A stretch of 64,000 bases of DNA, taken from the NCBI GenBank assembly GCA_036345935.2, contig JADWOT020000181.1, forward strand, positions 1 to 64,000, given 5' to 3'. The position numbers and the translations under genes are program-made. The notes beneath the pieces are model-generated. The model was not told the DNA's origin. It ran no database searches and worked only from the letters and a program-made list of their open reading frames with translations. The DNA is from Taenia hydatigena. Taxonomy: Eukaryota; Platyhelminthes; Cestoda; Cyclophyllidea; Taeniidae. Below, piece after piece: positions 1-10,500 of this stretch. Within the stretch, counting starts at the first letter, position 1; the number at the start of each line of letters is the position of its first letter.

Positions 1-59
1 GATTTTGGCATTCGTTGGAGAGCTGATGTCAACACTGTAGTGAAAAGTGCACCACTTAG
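1..59 (+). CDS. Partial exon resembling a guanylate cyclase kinase-homology domain
   Basis: The window opens in an open frame reading DFGIRWRADVNTVVKSAPLR that ends at a consensus splice donor (GTAAGC at 60-65). DFG followed about 15 residues later by a short basic/hydrophobic segment fits the activation-segment start of a protein kinase or of the kinase-homology domain of a receptor guanylate cyclase. The second option is favoured because a guanylate cyclase relic lies next door on the opposite strand with the related segment [13 protein letters not shown]. Only one exon edge is visible and the matching downstream exon was not found, so family assignment is tentative. It could be an inverted duplicate of the neighbouring gene. 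Confidence 0.35.
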
Positions 60-277
60 GTAAGCCGGTGAAAACGTCTGAGATTCCTGGTCAGAAAAGG
101 TCCATTCATCACCTGCTGCCTACACACCTGTTTAATATACTGCTTCATCAAGTGAATGCAGTTCATGCCACAAAGTACCAGAGGAACTTCAACTAAGCAT
201 CACAATACAATCAAGTAGGAATGTGTAAAGCCGATTCGCAAGAATCCATTACTTAGAAGGTAATAATGCTCACACTT

Positions 278-1205
278 TTAATGGAGGGGCCGAGGTAAAG
301 GCTTGTGAAGGTTGTCACTACTAGTGAGCCAATAATTTATTGTTTCCACACCACCCCCAAATTCCACTGAGCCGCGATATTCAACATGTCGGCCTCCGAG
401 TTCATCCAATATTCCTTTTGTCTCCTCGCTGATGTGTGTTCTAATGGCTAAAATAGATACGTTTTACGATAAGATGGTGGCAATAGGAAAGCAGGTAAAG
501 GAGAATCCCACCAACCGATTCCAGACGACCCCATTTTTATTGATTGATTAACGGTATTGCCAAAGAGGCAGAAACGAGGCATTGTAAGTCCCAAGACACC
601 GGCAACACAAGGTCCTGCAAAATGACAAAGAGTCTTTCCCCAATGCCTTGCAACAAGACGCATATTTTGCAGTCCCAATTAAAATATGACTTTGAAATCA
701 TCCTGCATACCAGTAGGCTAGAGCTTTATAATGGCTTATACACCTCGGCACTCGCTATCTGTGCAACTGATACATGATACATGAAGAAGATCAAATGCGA
801 AGCTGCGACTCTGTGAGAATGCATTAGCCCATATTGCACATAGACAACGGCACGGCTCTGGAGTAGGGACATCCGATTTGTGATTTAAATTCAGCTTAAA
901 ATTCCAGCCTTAGAATGCTCTTTTGCCAAAGATAGTTCTCAAGCGCCGTTGGAGTTTATTAAAACAAGTTGATGCGCAACTTGCACGCATGGATTAGATA
1001 GAGGACTGGATCAGATACAAATCCAACTAACCGCTATGCAGACCGATGCGCAGCCTGAAGGGACTCGCGGTAAGTGCTCGATGGCAAAGGTGCCAGAAAC
1101 ACTGAGCAGGTGGAGGGCCATCGTAGCGAACTCAGCTGCGTGACGTCGTCCATTGCGGACCGGCAACCCTGAATTCACCATGCAGGTGTTTTCTATCATC
1201 TCCGC
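278..1205 (-). pseudogene. Receptor guanylate cyclase, C-terminal part of catalytic domain (three exons)
   Basis: Three exons join in the catalytic-domain order of class III guanylate cyclases. Exon 1205-1032 reads CMVNSGLPVRNGRRHAAEFA, then ATMALHLLSVSGTF and, after a frame change, RLRIGLHS. Exon 614-516 reads [20 protein letters not shown] and continues [11 protein letters not shown]. Exon 447-278 reads THISEETKGILDELGG and ends VETINYWLTS plus a short tail and TAA. Both introns (1031-615 and 515-448) are phase 1 with GT/AG ends (GTTAGT...TTTTGCAG; GTTGGT...ATTTTAG). The usual FGDTVN is FGNTVN and SRM is IKM. A one-base deletion near 1055-1062 breaks the first exon. The first half of the catalytic domain, with the metal-binding FSDIVGFT region, was not found between 1206 and 1620. 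The enzyme would make cGMP from GTP at the membrane; this copy looks dead. Confidence 0.9.
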
Positions 1206-1625
1206 CTACAACTGGCAGATTCAGCGTCAATTGGCTAGCACTTAGGGTACTTCCGTTCGGTCTGCGCTCGTGCTTCAGCGAGAGAGACGCAGGTGTTGGT
1301 TAGATTAATGAGCAAAGAGACGGAGCGTAAGACCCTGCTACCTCGATCAACTATTTGCTCTACATGATGGAACGCCATCCTATTTGGACAGAACAAACGA
1401 CCGATTCACAGCCCGCATTTCTTTAACCTTAGTGCAATCCTGTTTACTTAGCAAATCAAGATTTAGGCAATGCCATCAAGGCAAGTAAAAGAAGCAGAGT
1501 AGTTGTTGTTTTGTTTCGTTTTACGTGGTTGTACACCAATTCAAAGCCAAAATATTTAATCCTAACAGTCACTACTGCCGGCTAGGAATCATGTGACAGA
1601 AAACTCGCGGAGGAAGTGAACGACA

Positions 1626-2983
1626 GATGGGAAGTTCTTTTTTCCTCTTCTCCTTCTCTAGTTCATCCATTCGAATTTTCACCTCTTCTTCCAACCGACT
1701 CGAGTAGTTCTCCATCATTTTCAACACGTGCTCTACAATGGATGTTTTTATTGCAAGGTTGAGGAGAGGATCAAATACGATTGCAAGCCTACTTCTCGCT
1801 GGTCATTCGTTGAATCTCTTTATTCATTTCCTTGAATGTTGGTCTTAGTCCAGAATTATCCGACCATGCTCGCTCAACAATGTCTCTATAAGTTGGTGGG
1901 ACACCCAATTTATGAAGCTAGGATAGGAAATCGAGAGGTGGTTGATGGGTGCTTTGTCACTAAAAAAGGACGTGATATAACGCAAGGCCCCGCAACTCCC
2001 TTTAGACCTTCGATAATACACTTCTGTAGCAGCAGCCTATTTCTTTTACGGTTTCTGTGACAATTCCACGCCACATCGGCAATTCAGACGTCAAATGAGG
2101 CAAATATTAGTAATCCCCTTAGAAATACCTTGGTTGACATAGCCGCCTCGACAATGATCGTGAGAGTCTTAACCCGTGCCTTCACTACACCATACATGAA
2201 CAGTACTGAGTCTCTAAATACATCTGGAATCCTCCTGTGAAGGCCTTGACAAACTCAAGGCGATATCCTGGAGTGCAAAGAAATGCTCACTCGAGGCCAA
2301 AGGGAGGTTTTTCTTTGCTCCTGATGCGTTTTATAATCTCTTCCACTGAAACATTTTCTATTCCATATGGTTTCGTCTGATAGAAGACTTCGTAAATCAA
2401 TATGCCGAATGCATGGACATCGTCCGGCTTGGTTCTAATTAACGCCAAGGTCTCATCACACAGTAGCTCAGACGCTGTCCACAATTTTTCTATGGATGCG
2501 CTGCAATTTTAGGGGGCAATAAATAAAGCAACCCTCCGGAGTTGGTTGATGGACAACTGTCTGTCAAGTTGTAGATTGCGAAAATGCCAAAGTCGGTGAT
2601 TTTTAAGACGTATCGGCAATTAACAACGCAATTGGCTGATTTGAGTCTTCCGTGAGCTTCGAGGCTTGTGCTATGGAGGTACCTTATCCCCTTGTAACGT
2701 CACATTAGAGGTAGCAGTTACAAGCATCAGAGAGAAGCGATTTGCTTAAATACCATAAGATAGCATTTACTCGCCCAAACTAAGTCAGTTATAAGAGAGA
2801 CCCTGAAATCCCAGTCATATGTGATGCTTTTGTTGTTGACAGCATCCTACATACTGGAACGCAGTAACTGGCAAGTCGGTAGCATGTGCCGTGTATCACT
2901 GTATTGAGCGTCTGTTGCACATTAATGGAATCAATGTTAGAATTACGGACGTGTGGTTCTCGCCAAAGGCTGTTGTGCAGCAT
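1626..2983 (-). pseudogene. Receptor guanylate cyclase, kinase-homology and dimerisation regions
   Basis: Upstream part of the same gene. Read on the - strand: about 2983-2771 gives a VIHGTCYRLASYC segment and, after a frame change, YDWDFRVSLITDLVW (N-lobe end). About 2700-2550 gives [20 protein letters not shown] and KITDFG; HGxLKSxNC in place of the HRDLKPEN catalytic loop is the hallmark of guanylate cyclase pseudokinase domains. 2487-2287 gives LWTASELL, DDVHAFGILIYEVFY and EEIIKRIRSKEKPPFG. About 1918-1800 gives PPTYRDIVERAWSDNSGLRP. 1745-1626 gives the dimerisation helix IVEHVLKMMENYSSRLEEEV followed by a charged coiled coil. Pieces sit in different frames; a good donor lies at 2770 (GTAAAT) and a possible acceptor precedes 1918, but not all joins keep phase, so several frameshifts or decayed splice sites must be assumed. 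No transmembrane or ligand-binding region was recognised upstream. Confidence 0.85.
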
Positions 2984-3225
2984 TTGCGAGGGGTGTGAGA
3001 TTGGGAATTGGCAGTAGTCTTCATAGCCACTTCATTTATAGTTCTGACGGCAATCCTTTAACTGGTGGAGAACATCAGTTTTGGACGACCATTTTGAAGC
3101 ATGTGGAACAGAACGGAAAGCGTGATGACTATGTCAACTTTCTACAAGGGGCCAAAACAAAGCAACTCTGCCCGTTGTTGGAGGAGTTCTTTTGTGAGGA
3201 TGTTTATGAAGTGTTTATGAAATAA
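2953..3225 (+). CDS. Unrecognised ORF, possible terminal exon
   Basis: A 90-codon frame overlaps the upstream end of the guanylate cyclase relic by about 30 bases on the opposite strand. The second half is the protein-like part: FWTTILKHVEQNGKRDDYVN, then LLEEFFCEDVYEVFMK, rich in charged and aromatic residues with an amphipathic helical pattern. No family was recognised. It may be the last exon of a gene whose other exons are to the left, or a chance frame. The first 30 codons, antisense to the relic, are the least likely to be real. Confidence 0.3.
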   Translation: MVLAKGCCAAFARGVRLGIGSSLHSHFIYSSDGNPLTGGEHQFWTTILKHVEQNGKRDDYVNFLQGAKTKQLCPLLEEFFCEDVYEVFMK

Positions 3226-5181
3226 GTTTCCACTGTAATTCACCGGTATGTTCCCATTCGTCGTGCCCAATATCTTCACCCTTTCTGGAACGACCTCAAC
3301 TGTACTTCATGCCTATCTCTGTAAGTCAGCCAGTAGTCATGTTCTTGTGCATTGTGCCATAACTCACACAAATTCGTCAGCAAATCACTGATATTATTGA
3401 AGGCACATAAGTGTGGAAAATGTTAAAAATGAAAGCAGTGATATGGATAGGTACTTTTGGCTTATTAAACAAGGGGGACTTATTTCATAACCTGAAGGCT
3501 TCCCCGATGATAGCAATGAAGAACAAGACTGAAGGACTGCGGCTTCACACAGTATTCCATGGAAGTGTTGACGGTTTTGTGTCACGATTTTCGCAGTCCT
3601 GCAAGGTGATCGATCGGCAATCAAGCCCTTCTACAAACGATTATGCCGTGCTCAAGATTCTGCCTTTATGAATGTTCGTCGTTAATTGAGGAGATTAATC
3701 GACTATTCTCACACATCGCACGACTCCGCATTCCTGATAATAGAGGAATATGCGTCACTACTGGCATAAGACGGAAGTAGCTAAAAAAGGCAGCTGGAAA
3801 TGGCACGCAAAGAGCTAGCAGAGGAGCTGCTGACATATTGGAGATGGTGAATAGCCTGTTCACCGCCTACAGCCACACCGAGTGGGAAGCATAGGGCAAG
3901 ATGTGCAAGCGATGCGTGCTGAAGCCGATACTAGACAATCAGTGGTGCCAAAGATTTCTTTGCCACGTTATCGGACATGGCAGGATATTACATCCCATCC
4001 TGCATACAAGAAGTCGACTCTTCAAATTCCTCGCATTAGAGGGAGGGAGGAGGATCGCGCTGCTTTATGCTCATCATCAATGTCAAATATCATCTTTCGA
4101 CGCATGAATACAACCAATAAATCCCATTCTTCTTTCGAGCACTACTTATTGGCTTTTAGGAGGAAAACACTTCTCCCTGATTACACGCTGCGGACCTATC
4201 ATACATAGCTCCATTACATTCCTCTTACTTCAAATAATTAACATTCGTGTGCAGCACTGCTTGAACATGACTAGAGCCATTAACACCTCGCACTTACATC
4301 TTACGCTGTCGACACGGACATAACGTACATTTAGTTGAGCAATCCTTCCCTTTCGCACTCTCCGTAGAGGCTCTTAATTCATGCTCGACGCTGCAGTCGA
4401 GGCTCGAGAAGTAGGCAGGAGCGCATGGAAGGAAGTATGGACATTCGAACTCGACACCGCATCCATTTGCAACTGTTGAGACTGAAAGTTATAGACCATT
4501 CAGTTAACAACACTTTGAGGCTAAGAATATTCTTTTGTTATTTGATCCTTCCAAAACATTCTCACGTCACCGTATCCATTTGCCAGTGGTTTTCTATCGG
4601 CACCGCTAAATGCAAAATCGACTTCCACAAAACGAGTTTGAGCAAATTAAAGTGCCGGATCTTGCGCACAATCCGTCTAAATTGACCACATCAGTGGGGA
4701 TACACAATTCGCTCTACCTGTATACCAACACAATTGCCAAGTAGATGAGACCAACGTTGAACAACCCAAGTAGATTTATCAGTAGAATAGTTTGTACTGG
4801 CTCGAAAGGATTGATACGCGGTGGCAGTTTGGACTTACTCCTATACTAATTCCACAAGGCGCAAACAAGTAGCATTTACGTTGAGGTCCGCGTCCATCGC
4901 CTGGCAAACTCATCGCACTCCTTGGCTGGGAGAGCATTTGTGGATGATAGATGACATCAATGTGATTAAAGGTGTCTGCGTATCCCTTTTCTTGGACACC
5001 AACATCAGCCACCTCAGTGACGTTGGACTTGAGGGAGAAGATAAGTTCAAAGATGTCTTCTGAGATATCGCCATCTTCAATTTGTTAATGAAAGGTGATG
5101 GAGGGCAGTGTAGGCGCTTTGATGTGTAAGAGGATGCGCAGTGGTTGGAAGAGACTGGCAGAGGGGGCGATACTGCTACCA
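3226..5181. other. Stretch with only weak coding hints
   Basis: Several short overlapping frames occur on both strands (3882-4208 +, 4821-5063 +, and a - strand frame at about 5077-4779), but they overlap one another, lack convincing splice partners and match no family I know. One - strand run near 5077 reads GDISEDIFELIFSLKSNVTE and looks protein-like. I cannot say which, if any, is coding. No repeat within this window was matched here. Confidence 0.3.
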
Positions 5182-5247
5182 CCCTCTTGCAGCAATTGGA
5201 TTTGAACCACTCGCATTGCTAGCGCTGCCCCACTAGCCACTGAGAGG
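5182..5247 (-). repeat. tRNA-like element, probable SINE head
   Basis: On the - strand, CCTCT at the start pairs with AGAGG at the end. In between are an A-box-like GTGGCTAGTGGGG and a B-box-like GGTTCAAATCC, the two internal pol III promoter elements. The anticodon arm is not well formed, so this is more likely the tRNA-derived head of a SINE or a tRNA relic than a working tRNA. No second copy was found in the window. Confidence 0.35.
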
Positions 5248-5656
5248 TTGATTCGCTGCCGAGAGGAAACCAACTCACCAGCGAACAAGAAATCCTCTAT
5301 GCTCTCATGCGTATATTCATGGGTAGGAGTGAGCTCACTGCAAGAGGTAGCACCCACGCTATACAAAGGTTGGGTGTTGAAATACGTTATTGTTAAATTC
5401 AATGGCCGAATTTACCTGTGTGAATACTACTCTCATCTCCTCTATTTACTTTTGAAGTTTTGACATCGCGCTGCTTTACGAGATGCCTTTTAACTAAGGT
5501 TTGAGAGATTTTACAGGTAGACGTTGATTTAAAGCGGCAGTGTGTGCAATAAAACAGATTTGCAAACCACCTATTCTCAGTGCGTCTCTCGTAACAAAAA
5601 TCTGATTTATCACCGCCAAGCGCGAAGTCACCTAAAAGATGCACGATGTGCGTTAC

Positions 5657-6293
5657 CCTCGATGTATCTGGTGCCCTTGGGCAGTGCTGTGACAACAATG
5701 AGCGAACGACCAGCAGCCCATGCGGGTCCAGCTCGAGACAAATGTGCTCTCCATGCACGCAAGGCATCGTAAGTTAGCATATCCATAAGACCCTTGTGCA
5801 TGAGTGCGATCCGCCCTTGCTTGATTCTGGCAAAGTTCTTAACGCCCACTACGAATTTCACTGCCAGCTCTGGTCTTGCTAATATCAGCGCCACTTAATA
5901 AGAAATTCAAGCGAGTAAAAAAGAGAAACAATTCGCATGGGGAACAAAGTGATCGCTTACCGTCCAAATGGTCTTCCAAAGCTCCAGTAATCTAGGCAAG
6001 TTTGCCGCCGATGTGATTGGACACTAGTCAAGAGTTCAAGCACGCTGTGCCTGTTCCGGGAGAGACAAAGTGTTAATAGGATTGAATCTAACATCTCAGG
6101 AATGTAGAGGATAGTAGTGTGTAAATCGTAGGACAGTGCGATGCGCCTCCATCCATTGTTGACGAGATAGACAAGAATGCCTTGTAGAATGGTCTTGCGC
6201 TGAACTGCAACAGATACCGCAGCGATGGGTGGGGGAGTGAACCACGACTACTGTCGGAGAGGTGGTTGACAAAGACAGAGGTGGAACCCAACA
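5657..6293 (-). pseudogene. Broken gene, helical (ARM/HEAT-like) repeat protein, three exons
   Basis: Three - strand exons can be joined with constant phase 1: 6293-6093, 6050-5961 and 5893-5657. Introns are 6092-6051 (42 bases, GTTAGA...GAACAG) and 5960-5894 (GTAAGC...TTAAG). A donor GTAACG follows the last exon. Exon 1 contains LRYLLQFSARPFYKAFLS. Exon 3 contains ELAVKFVVGVKNFARIKQGR then IALMHKGLMDML, which resembles an armadillo repeat (LxNLARxxxxRxxLxxxGLxxLL). Exon 2 has two in-frame stops (TGA, TAG), so the copy is broken if these joins are right. A second open frame overlaps exon 3 on the same strand (about 5767-5628) and reads CLELDPHGLLVVRSLLSQ; it may be the true frame after a frameshift. 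Protein family not identified. Confidence 0.4.
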
Positions 6294-6569
6294 CTTGACA
6301 GTAGTATTAGATCTGGTAGAGTTGAGCTAGTTGCGGCTCCTTTGGGTTGCCGAGATTGATATACTCGTTCATCAAATTACAGTCGCTAGCTAAGGGACAC
6401 CCCAGTAACACGCTGAACCCCGCAGAGTTTGACGCATTTTGCTAGAATTGCAAAACGATTAATTCGATGCCTCTGAAACACATTTTGGTGGCAAGTACAT
6501 GTTAAATAAAACATTTTCATTCCCTACACCGTTACTTGCAGTGACGTATGCTACAATTGGTTAAGGATG

Positions 6570-6961
6570 AAAGTGCGGAAGCAGAGGGGATTGTGAGGAA
6601 TAAGCTCAACAAACCTGAGTGTTAAATTTCAACTCAAAAGTATCGCCAAGATTTTGCACAGATTTTGACATTGTAGTGTTAGACTTATCGGTGAATTCTA
6701 ACACCTGGCTCTGACGCTGATTACTTTCCCACTTCAATGGATGGTTAGTTGGACAGTAGAGATAGGATAAATACAGCACTCGATACTGTTACGAGAAGGC
6801 GTTAGAATGCGGAGGTGGTAGATGTCATCACGCTGTTTGTATCTATAAGCAACTCGATTTTAGGAATGGAGGTAGTTTTTTATCGCGTGACGTGGTTGCC
6901 ATTCTACCGCATCGCAACATTGCGTATGATGACATTGAATGAGTTAATGGTTAATTAACAC
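6570..6961 (+). repeat. Dispersed repeat A, copy 1
   Basis: Matches 29040-29469 in the same orientation over about 340-400 bases. Shared landmarks include TATCGCCAAGATTT, GGACAGTAGAGATAGGATAA and GTGGTTGCCATTCTACC, with small indels and a 30-40 base insertion in the other copy. No long frame is conserved. It ends near a run of A at 6968. Probably an old non-autonomous mobile element or fragment. Confidence 0.85.
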
Positions 6962-7365
6962 AGTATGGAAAAAAAAAAACAATTTAGGACGGCTTTGTCT
7001 TTAGGTGAAGTAGCAGCACCAAGTATCGCGCTTTAAGCCTTTTCAGGAAAATAAATTCCACTTTTTAGGTTTCTTTCCCTATGTAGACATTTAGTGTTGT
7101 TACCTCCAAATTTTTTTTCCTTCCCCAATCCTAACTCTGCAGAAAAGGGTAGGAAATGCTTAGAGAATGCTTTTGACTTGGCTGCGCCTAAGTCAAGAAG
7201 CAAGCTGCGTAGACATCCTTTTAGTTTGCCTAAAAGTTCGATAAATAGCTAAAAGCCATCTTGAAGCGTGTAGGTTAAGGAAAAAGAAGGCTTTTTAATC
7301 TTATAGCATAACGGAACGAAGCAAATGCAGGATTTAAGCTTAATTGCCCGACCGAAATGAACAAA

Positions 7366-7547
7366 CATCCCGATTTCACTAAGTCGGCGCCACAAATAAG
7401 CACTGCAGGTGGAGAGGAATAACTGAGACCACAATCTACAGCATCTTACTTCATCGTTGTATTCAGGCCTTCTCTACAAGGTCCGCAAGGCTCGTTCTTC
7501 TCCATCGGGTGTCGCATCACAACTATGGACATAACCTCGGGGGGTTA
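7366..7547 (+). repeat. Dispersed repeat B, copy 1
   Basis: Matches 44728-44910 in the same orientation. Shared landmarks are AAGTCG near the start, CAGGCCTTCTCTACAAG versus TAGACCTTCTCTACAAG, and a CCATCGGGTGTCG versus CCATTGGGCGTCG block. Identity by eye is about 70-75 percent. Old dispersed repeat of unknown class. Confidence 0.8.
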
Positions 7548-10500
7548 ATCATTAATTATCCCTAACCCAGTAGCGAACTTGGAGTCCGTTCTTAGGGTAT
7601 GCACGCACACAAGCATTGTTTCAACGCTTTCGATTACAAGTTACAGATCAGAAATTAACAGAAATTTGAACTTTAGCAATAAAGAAATTTAGGTAAAAGC
7701 ACAAATAAAGACTAGTGCTACTCTACTGATGGTAAAAGTAAGCATGCTGCGAAGTTATGGCGGCATTTTAATAGAGTGCAAGGTATGCCATTGCTTTTAG
7801 GTTTTTATTTATATTTATATGCACTTGATTTTGTGCTGAAAGAATGAAATCTAGTTCAATCAGTGATTTATTAAAATGATCCTTATGTTTCACAAGTTTG
7901 TAAGTGCTAAAAAGGCCCATTATTTTAGCATTTGCGCAAATCATAGGATTAATAAGGATGCAAAGCTAGGGCTTTAGGTATTTTCGTCCAACTAAGCTGG
8001 ATGCAGCAAGAGAAGGCAAAAAAATGTTGATTCCTCAAGATTTTGAGGCCTTAGGAGGCCTAAAAGACAAAGAAGAATCATAGAACAATACCACTTGAGG
8101 GTAACTATGCAGGCATGCGGATATAAAAAATGCTAAGCAGACATGTATGTGCAGTCTAATGTAAAAAGGAAGTATTCTTTGTGATATCTCGTCTGTTATG
8201 ACTGTCGTTCTCGGTTTTAGCGACTTAGGTGGCCATATTGCCCTAGCCAAGTGGGCTAGCCTCCGGACCATGCCAGTGGTTTCATTCCCATATTTGCCTT
8301 TAAGGTAAATTCGATGCACATATTATTGTAATTTTAGCCGATATTGCGCAGCTCACGCAGAGCTACGATGACCATGTGTGCTTAACACTGTGCTAGGCAT
8401 TCTAATTTTCTTTATGGCCTTGACAACGTGACGGGCTGGTATACCAAAAGATTCAACATCGTAAGCACAAAGGAAGAACAAGCACAAGTTAATGAAATCA
8501 TCTTAAAATATCAACAAACTAATGCATTTGCAACCACCCACAATAGCTTAAGCTGTAACAAAGTAGCTATGCTAGTTTGGATCTGGAAGGGCTTCCGCGT
8601 ATGGGCATGATTTCCCCGCTCTTAAGAAAGACTGGCCCTCCGTCTCTCAGTTGCAATAGATTTGGCAAATGTACCCCCTGTACAGTACAGTCATCGGTGC
8701 GCCGAAAGCGCTCACACTCTTTCATCGTAAGGCTTGTTGCCCAATTCCACAATCTCTGATTCATTTAGCTCTCCTTCTATGAGGCGGACAAATGTGCTCC
8801 CATGGCAATTAGTGTGTATACGAAGGCGAACGCTCAAAATGTTGCGTCCCTGGTGAGGCTTCAGGTAAAAGCTGCAGTAATTGATAAATGAATTTGATGT
8901 GCTGACTGTCTTGAATGGGTCCAGTACCTATTTTTGAACGGGTTCCCCTATTTATTATAATTAACTGATTTGAAGCACTCTGGGCATATAATTTGAGGCT
9001 GGAGAGTTGAAATACACATCGGAGCTTTTTCGGTGGATTAAGGGATTCATTTTATGCGAATAATTATTAGTGGCTAAAACAATGGCAATTCTACGCTGAG
9101 GTGAATCTGCTGAGTACAGGGTGCGTGACGCCATATCCTGAGAGTTGATTTCTTTTCTGTAGCGTACTGTGGTTCAGTCATTTGGACGTCCTTATAGGTG
9201 GATTTTGCTTGAATTGAACACGAGCCAGCCGGTATGACGCGTTGAGCCGTAGCGTCCCTTTTATAACTCGTTGTTCCATTTTTTTCTTTCGTAGAGCACT
9301 ACTATAATGGTATCTGTCGTGATTTTTCTCATTTCCTTCCGAGCCCTCACTGGATTCTAAGAATATTGCCATTGGTAGCTGCCACCTCTCAGTTTTCATA
9401 ATCTTTTACATATTCCGGGAATAAAATCTGAAGGATGAATATTGATGGAGTACTGGATGCTATCAGAATTGATATTGTGGGTTAAATTGATGCCTCTCTC
9501 TATAAACTGAGTGTCTGTGTTGCTAGGCCTAAGCCATTAAGCCAAGGTAGAGATGGCTCCAAGGATTATCAATTGCACGCCAGAAAGCATCACGTTCGTG
9601 CATTTTGAAGATTTAGATGCCTCTTACTCACCCGAATACGGGTGGTGGTGGTGGTGGGTAAACTTATATAGGCGATCAGAAGTGCTCCTGTCAGTCATTC
9701 GGTCGGAGGTTCTACCGCGCACAATGAAGCAAAAGACCTTGCGCCTTCTTTGTATGCAGTGAGGAAGTACGGATGTTGGGCCAGTCCATGCCCCGAGTTC
9801 AGCATGACATCCGTGTATTTGTATTTGATTGCAAATGTCGATTCACTTTTGCTTTACTCTGCTGTTAGTTTTGATTTGTTTTTGGTTATTATTCTTGCTT
9901 TTGAGCATATTGCTATTCTTCGGTGCCTTATTGCGGGTTCATTCGTCTTTCGTGCTGTCACTTCTAATCACCACATCTACACTTCATTATCAAATAATTA
10001 TAATTTCACTGTTGTCTCCACTTTCCTAAGGCAATGCAAGGAAGACTGCGAGAACCTTGAGGTTTCGCAAGCAGGCATTTCCACTCTTCTCCATGGGATA
10101 AGTTTGCCTACATCTTCCAAACGTTAAGGCTTTTTATTTAGGAACAATTCAATTGACCTATTTAGAGTTGAGGTGATATTTATGCTTTGCCATCTCGTTT
10201 CAAGTAATAAAAGGCGTCTTTCCTCTAGCAGTAAGTGGATTATTTTGGTTAATGACGAATGACTTTCTTAGATAAACTTTCTGCTCAGAACTCAGTGATA
10301 ATTGCAAAGATGGGGCACCCCAGTTTGCAAGAATAAACGTTGAAAATAACTGCTCCTAAGCCATTTCTTATGTGTAGGTAACTGTACACTCCTCATTTTG
10401 TCAGGTGATGACTGAAGTGGGCATCCTTGCAGCTGACTGAATCTCTTCACCACAACGTGAATAAAGTACAACTCAGTCACCACTAGAATGCACGAATTCA

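Noticed and set aside
9641..9660. Short GGT microsatellite run
   Set aside because: Only about five units; no sign of expansion or function.
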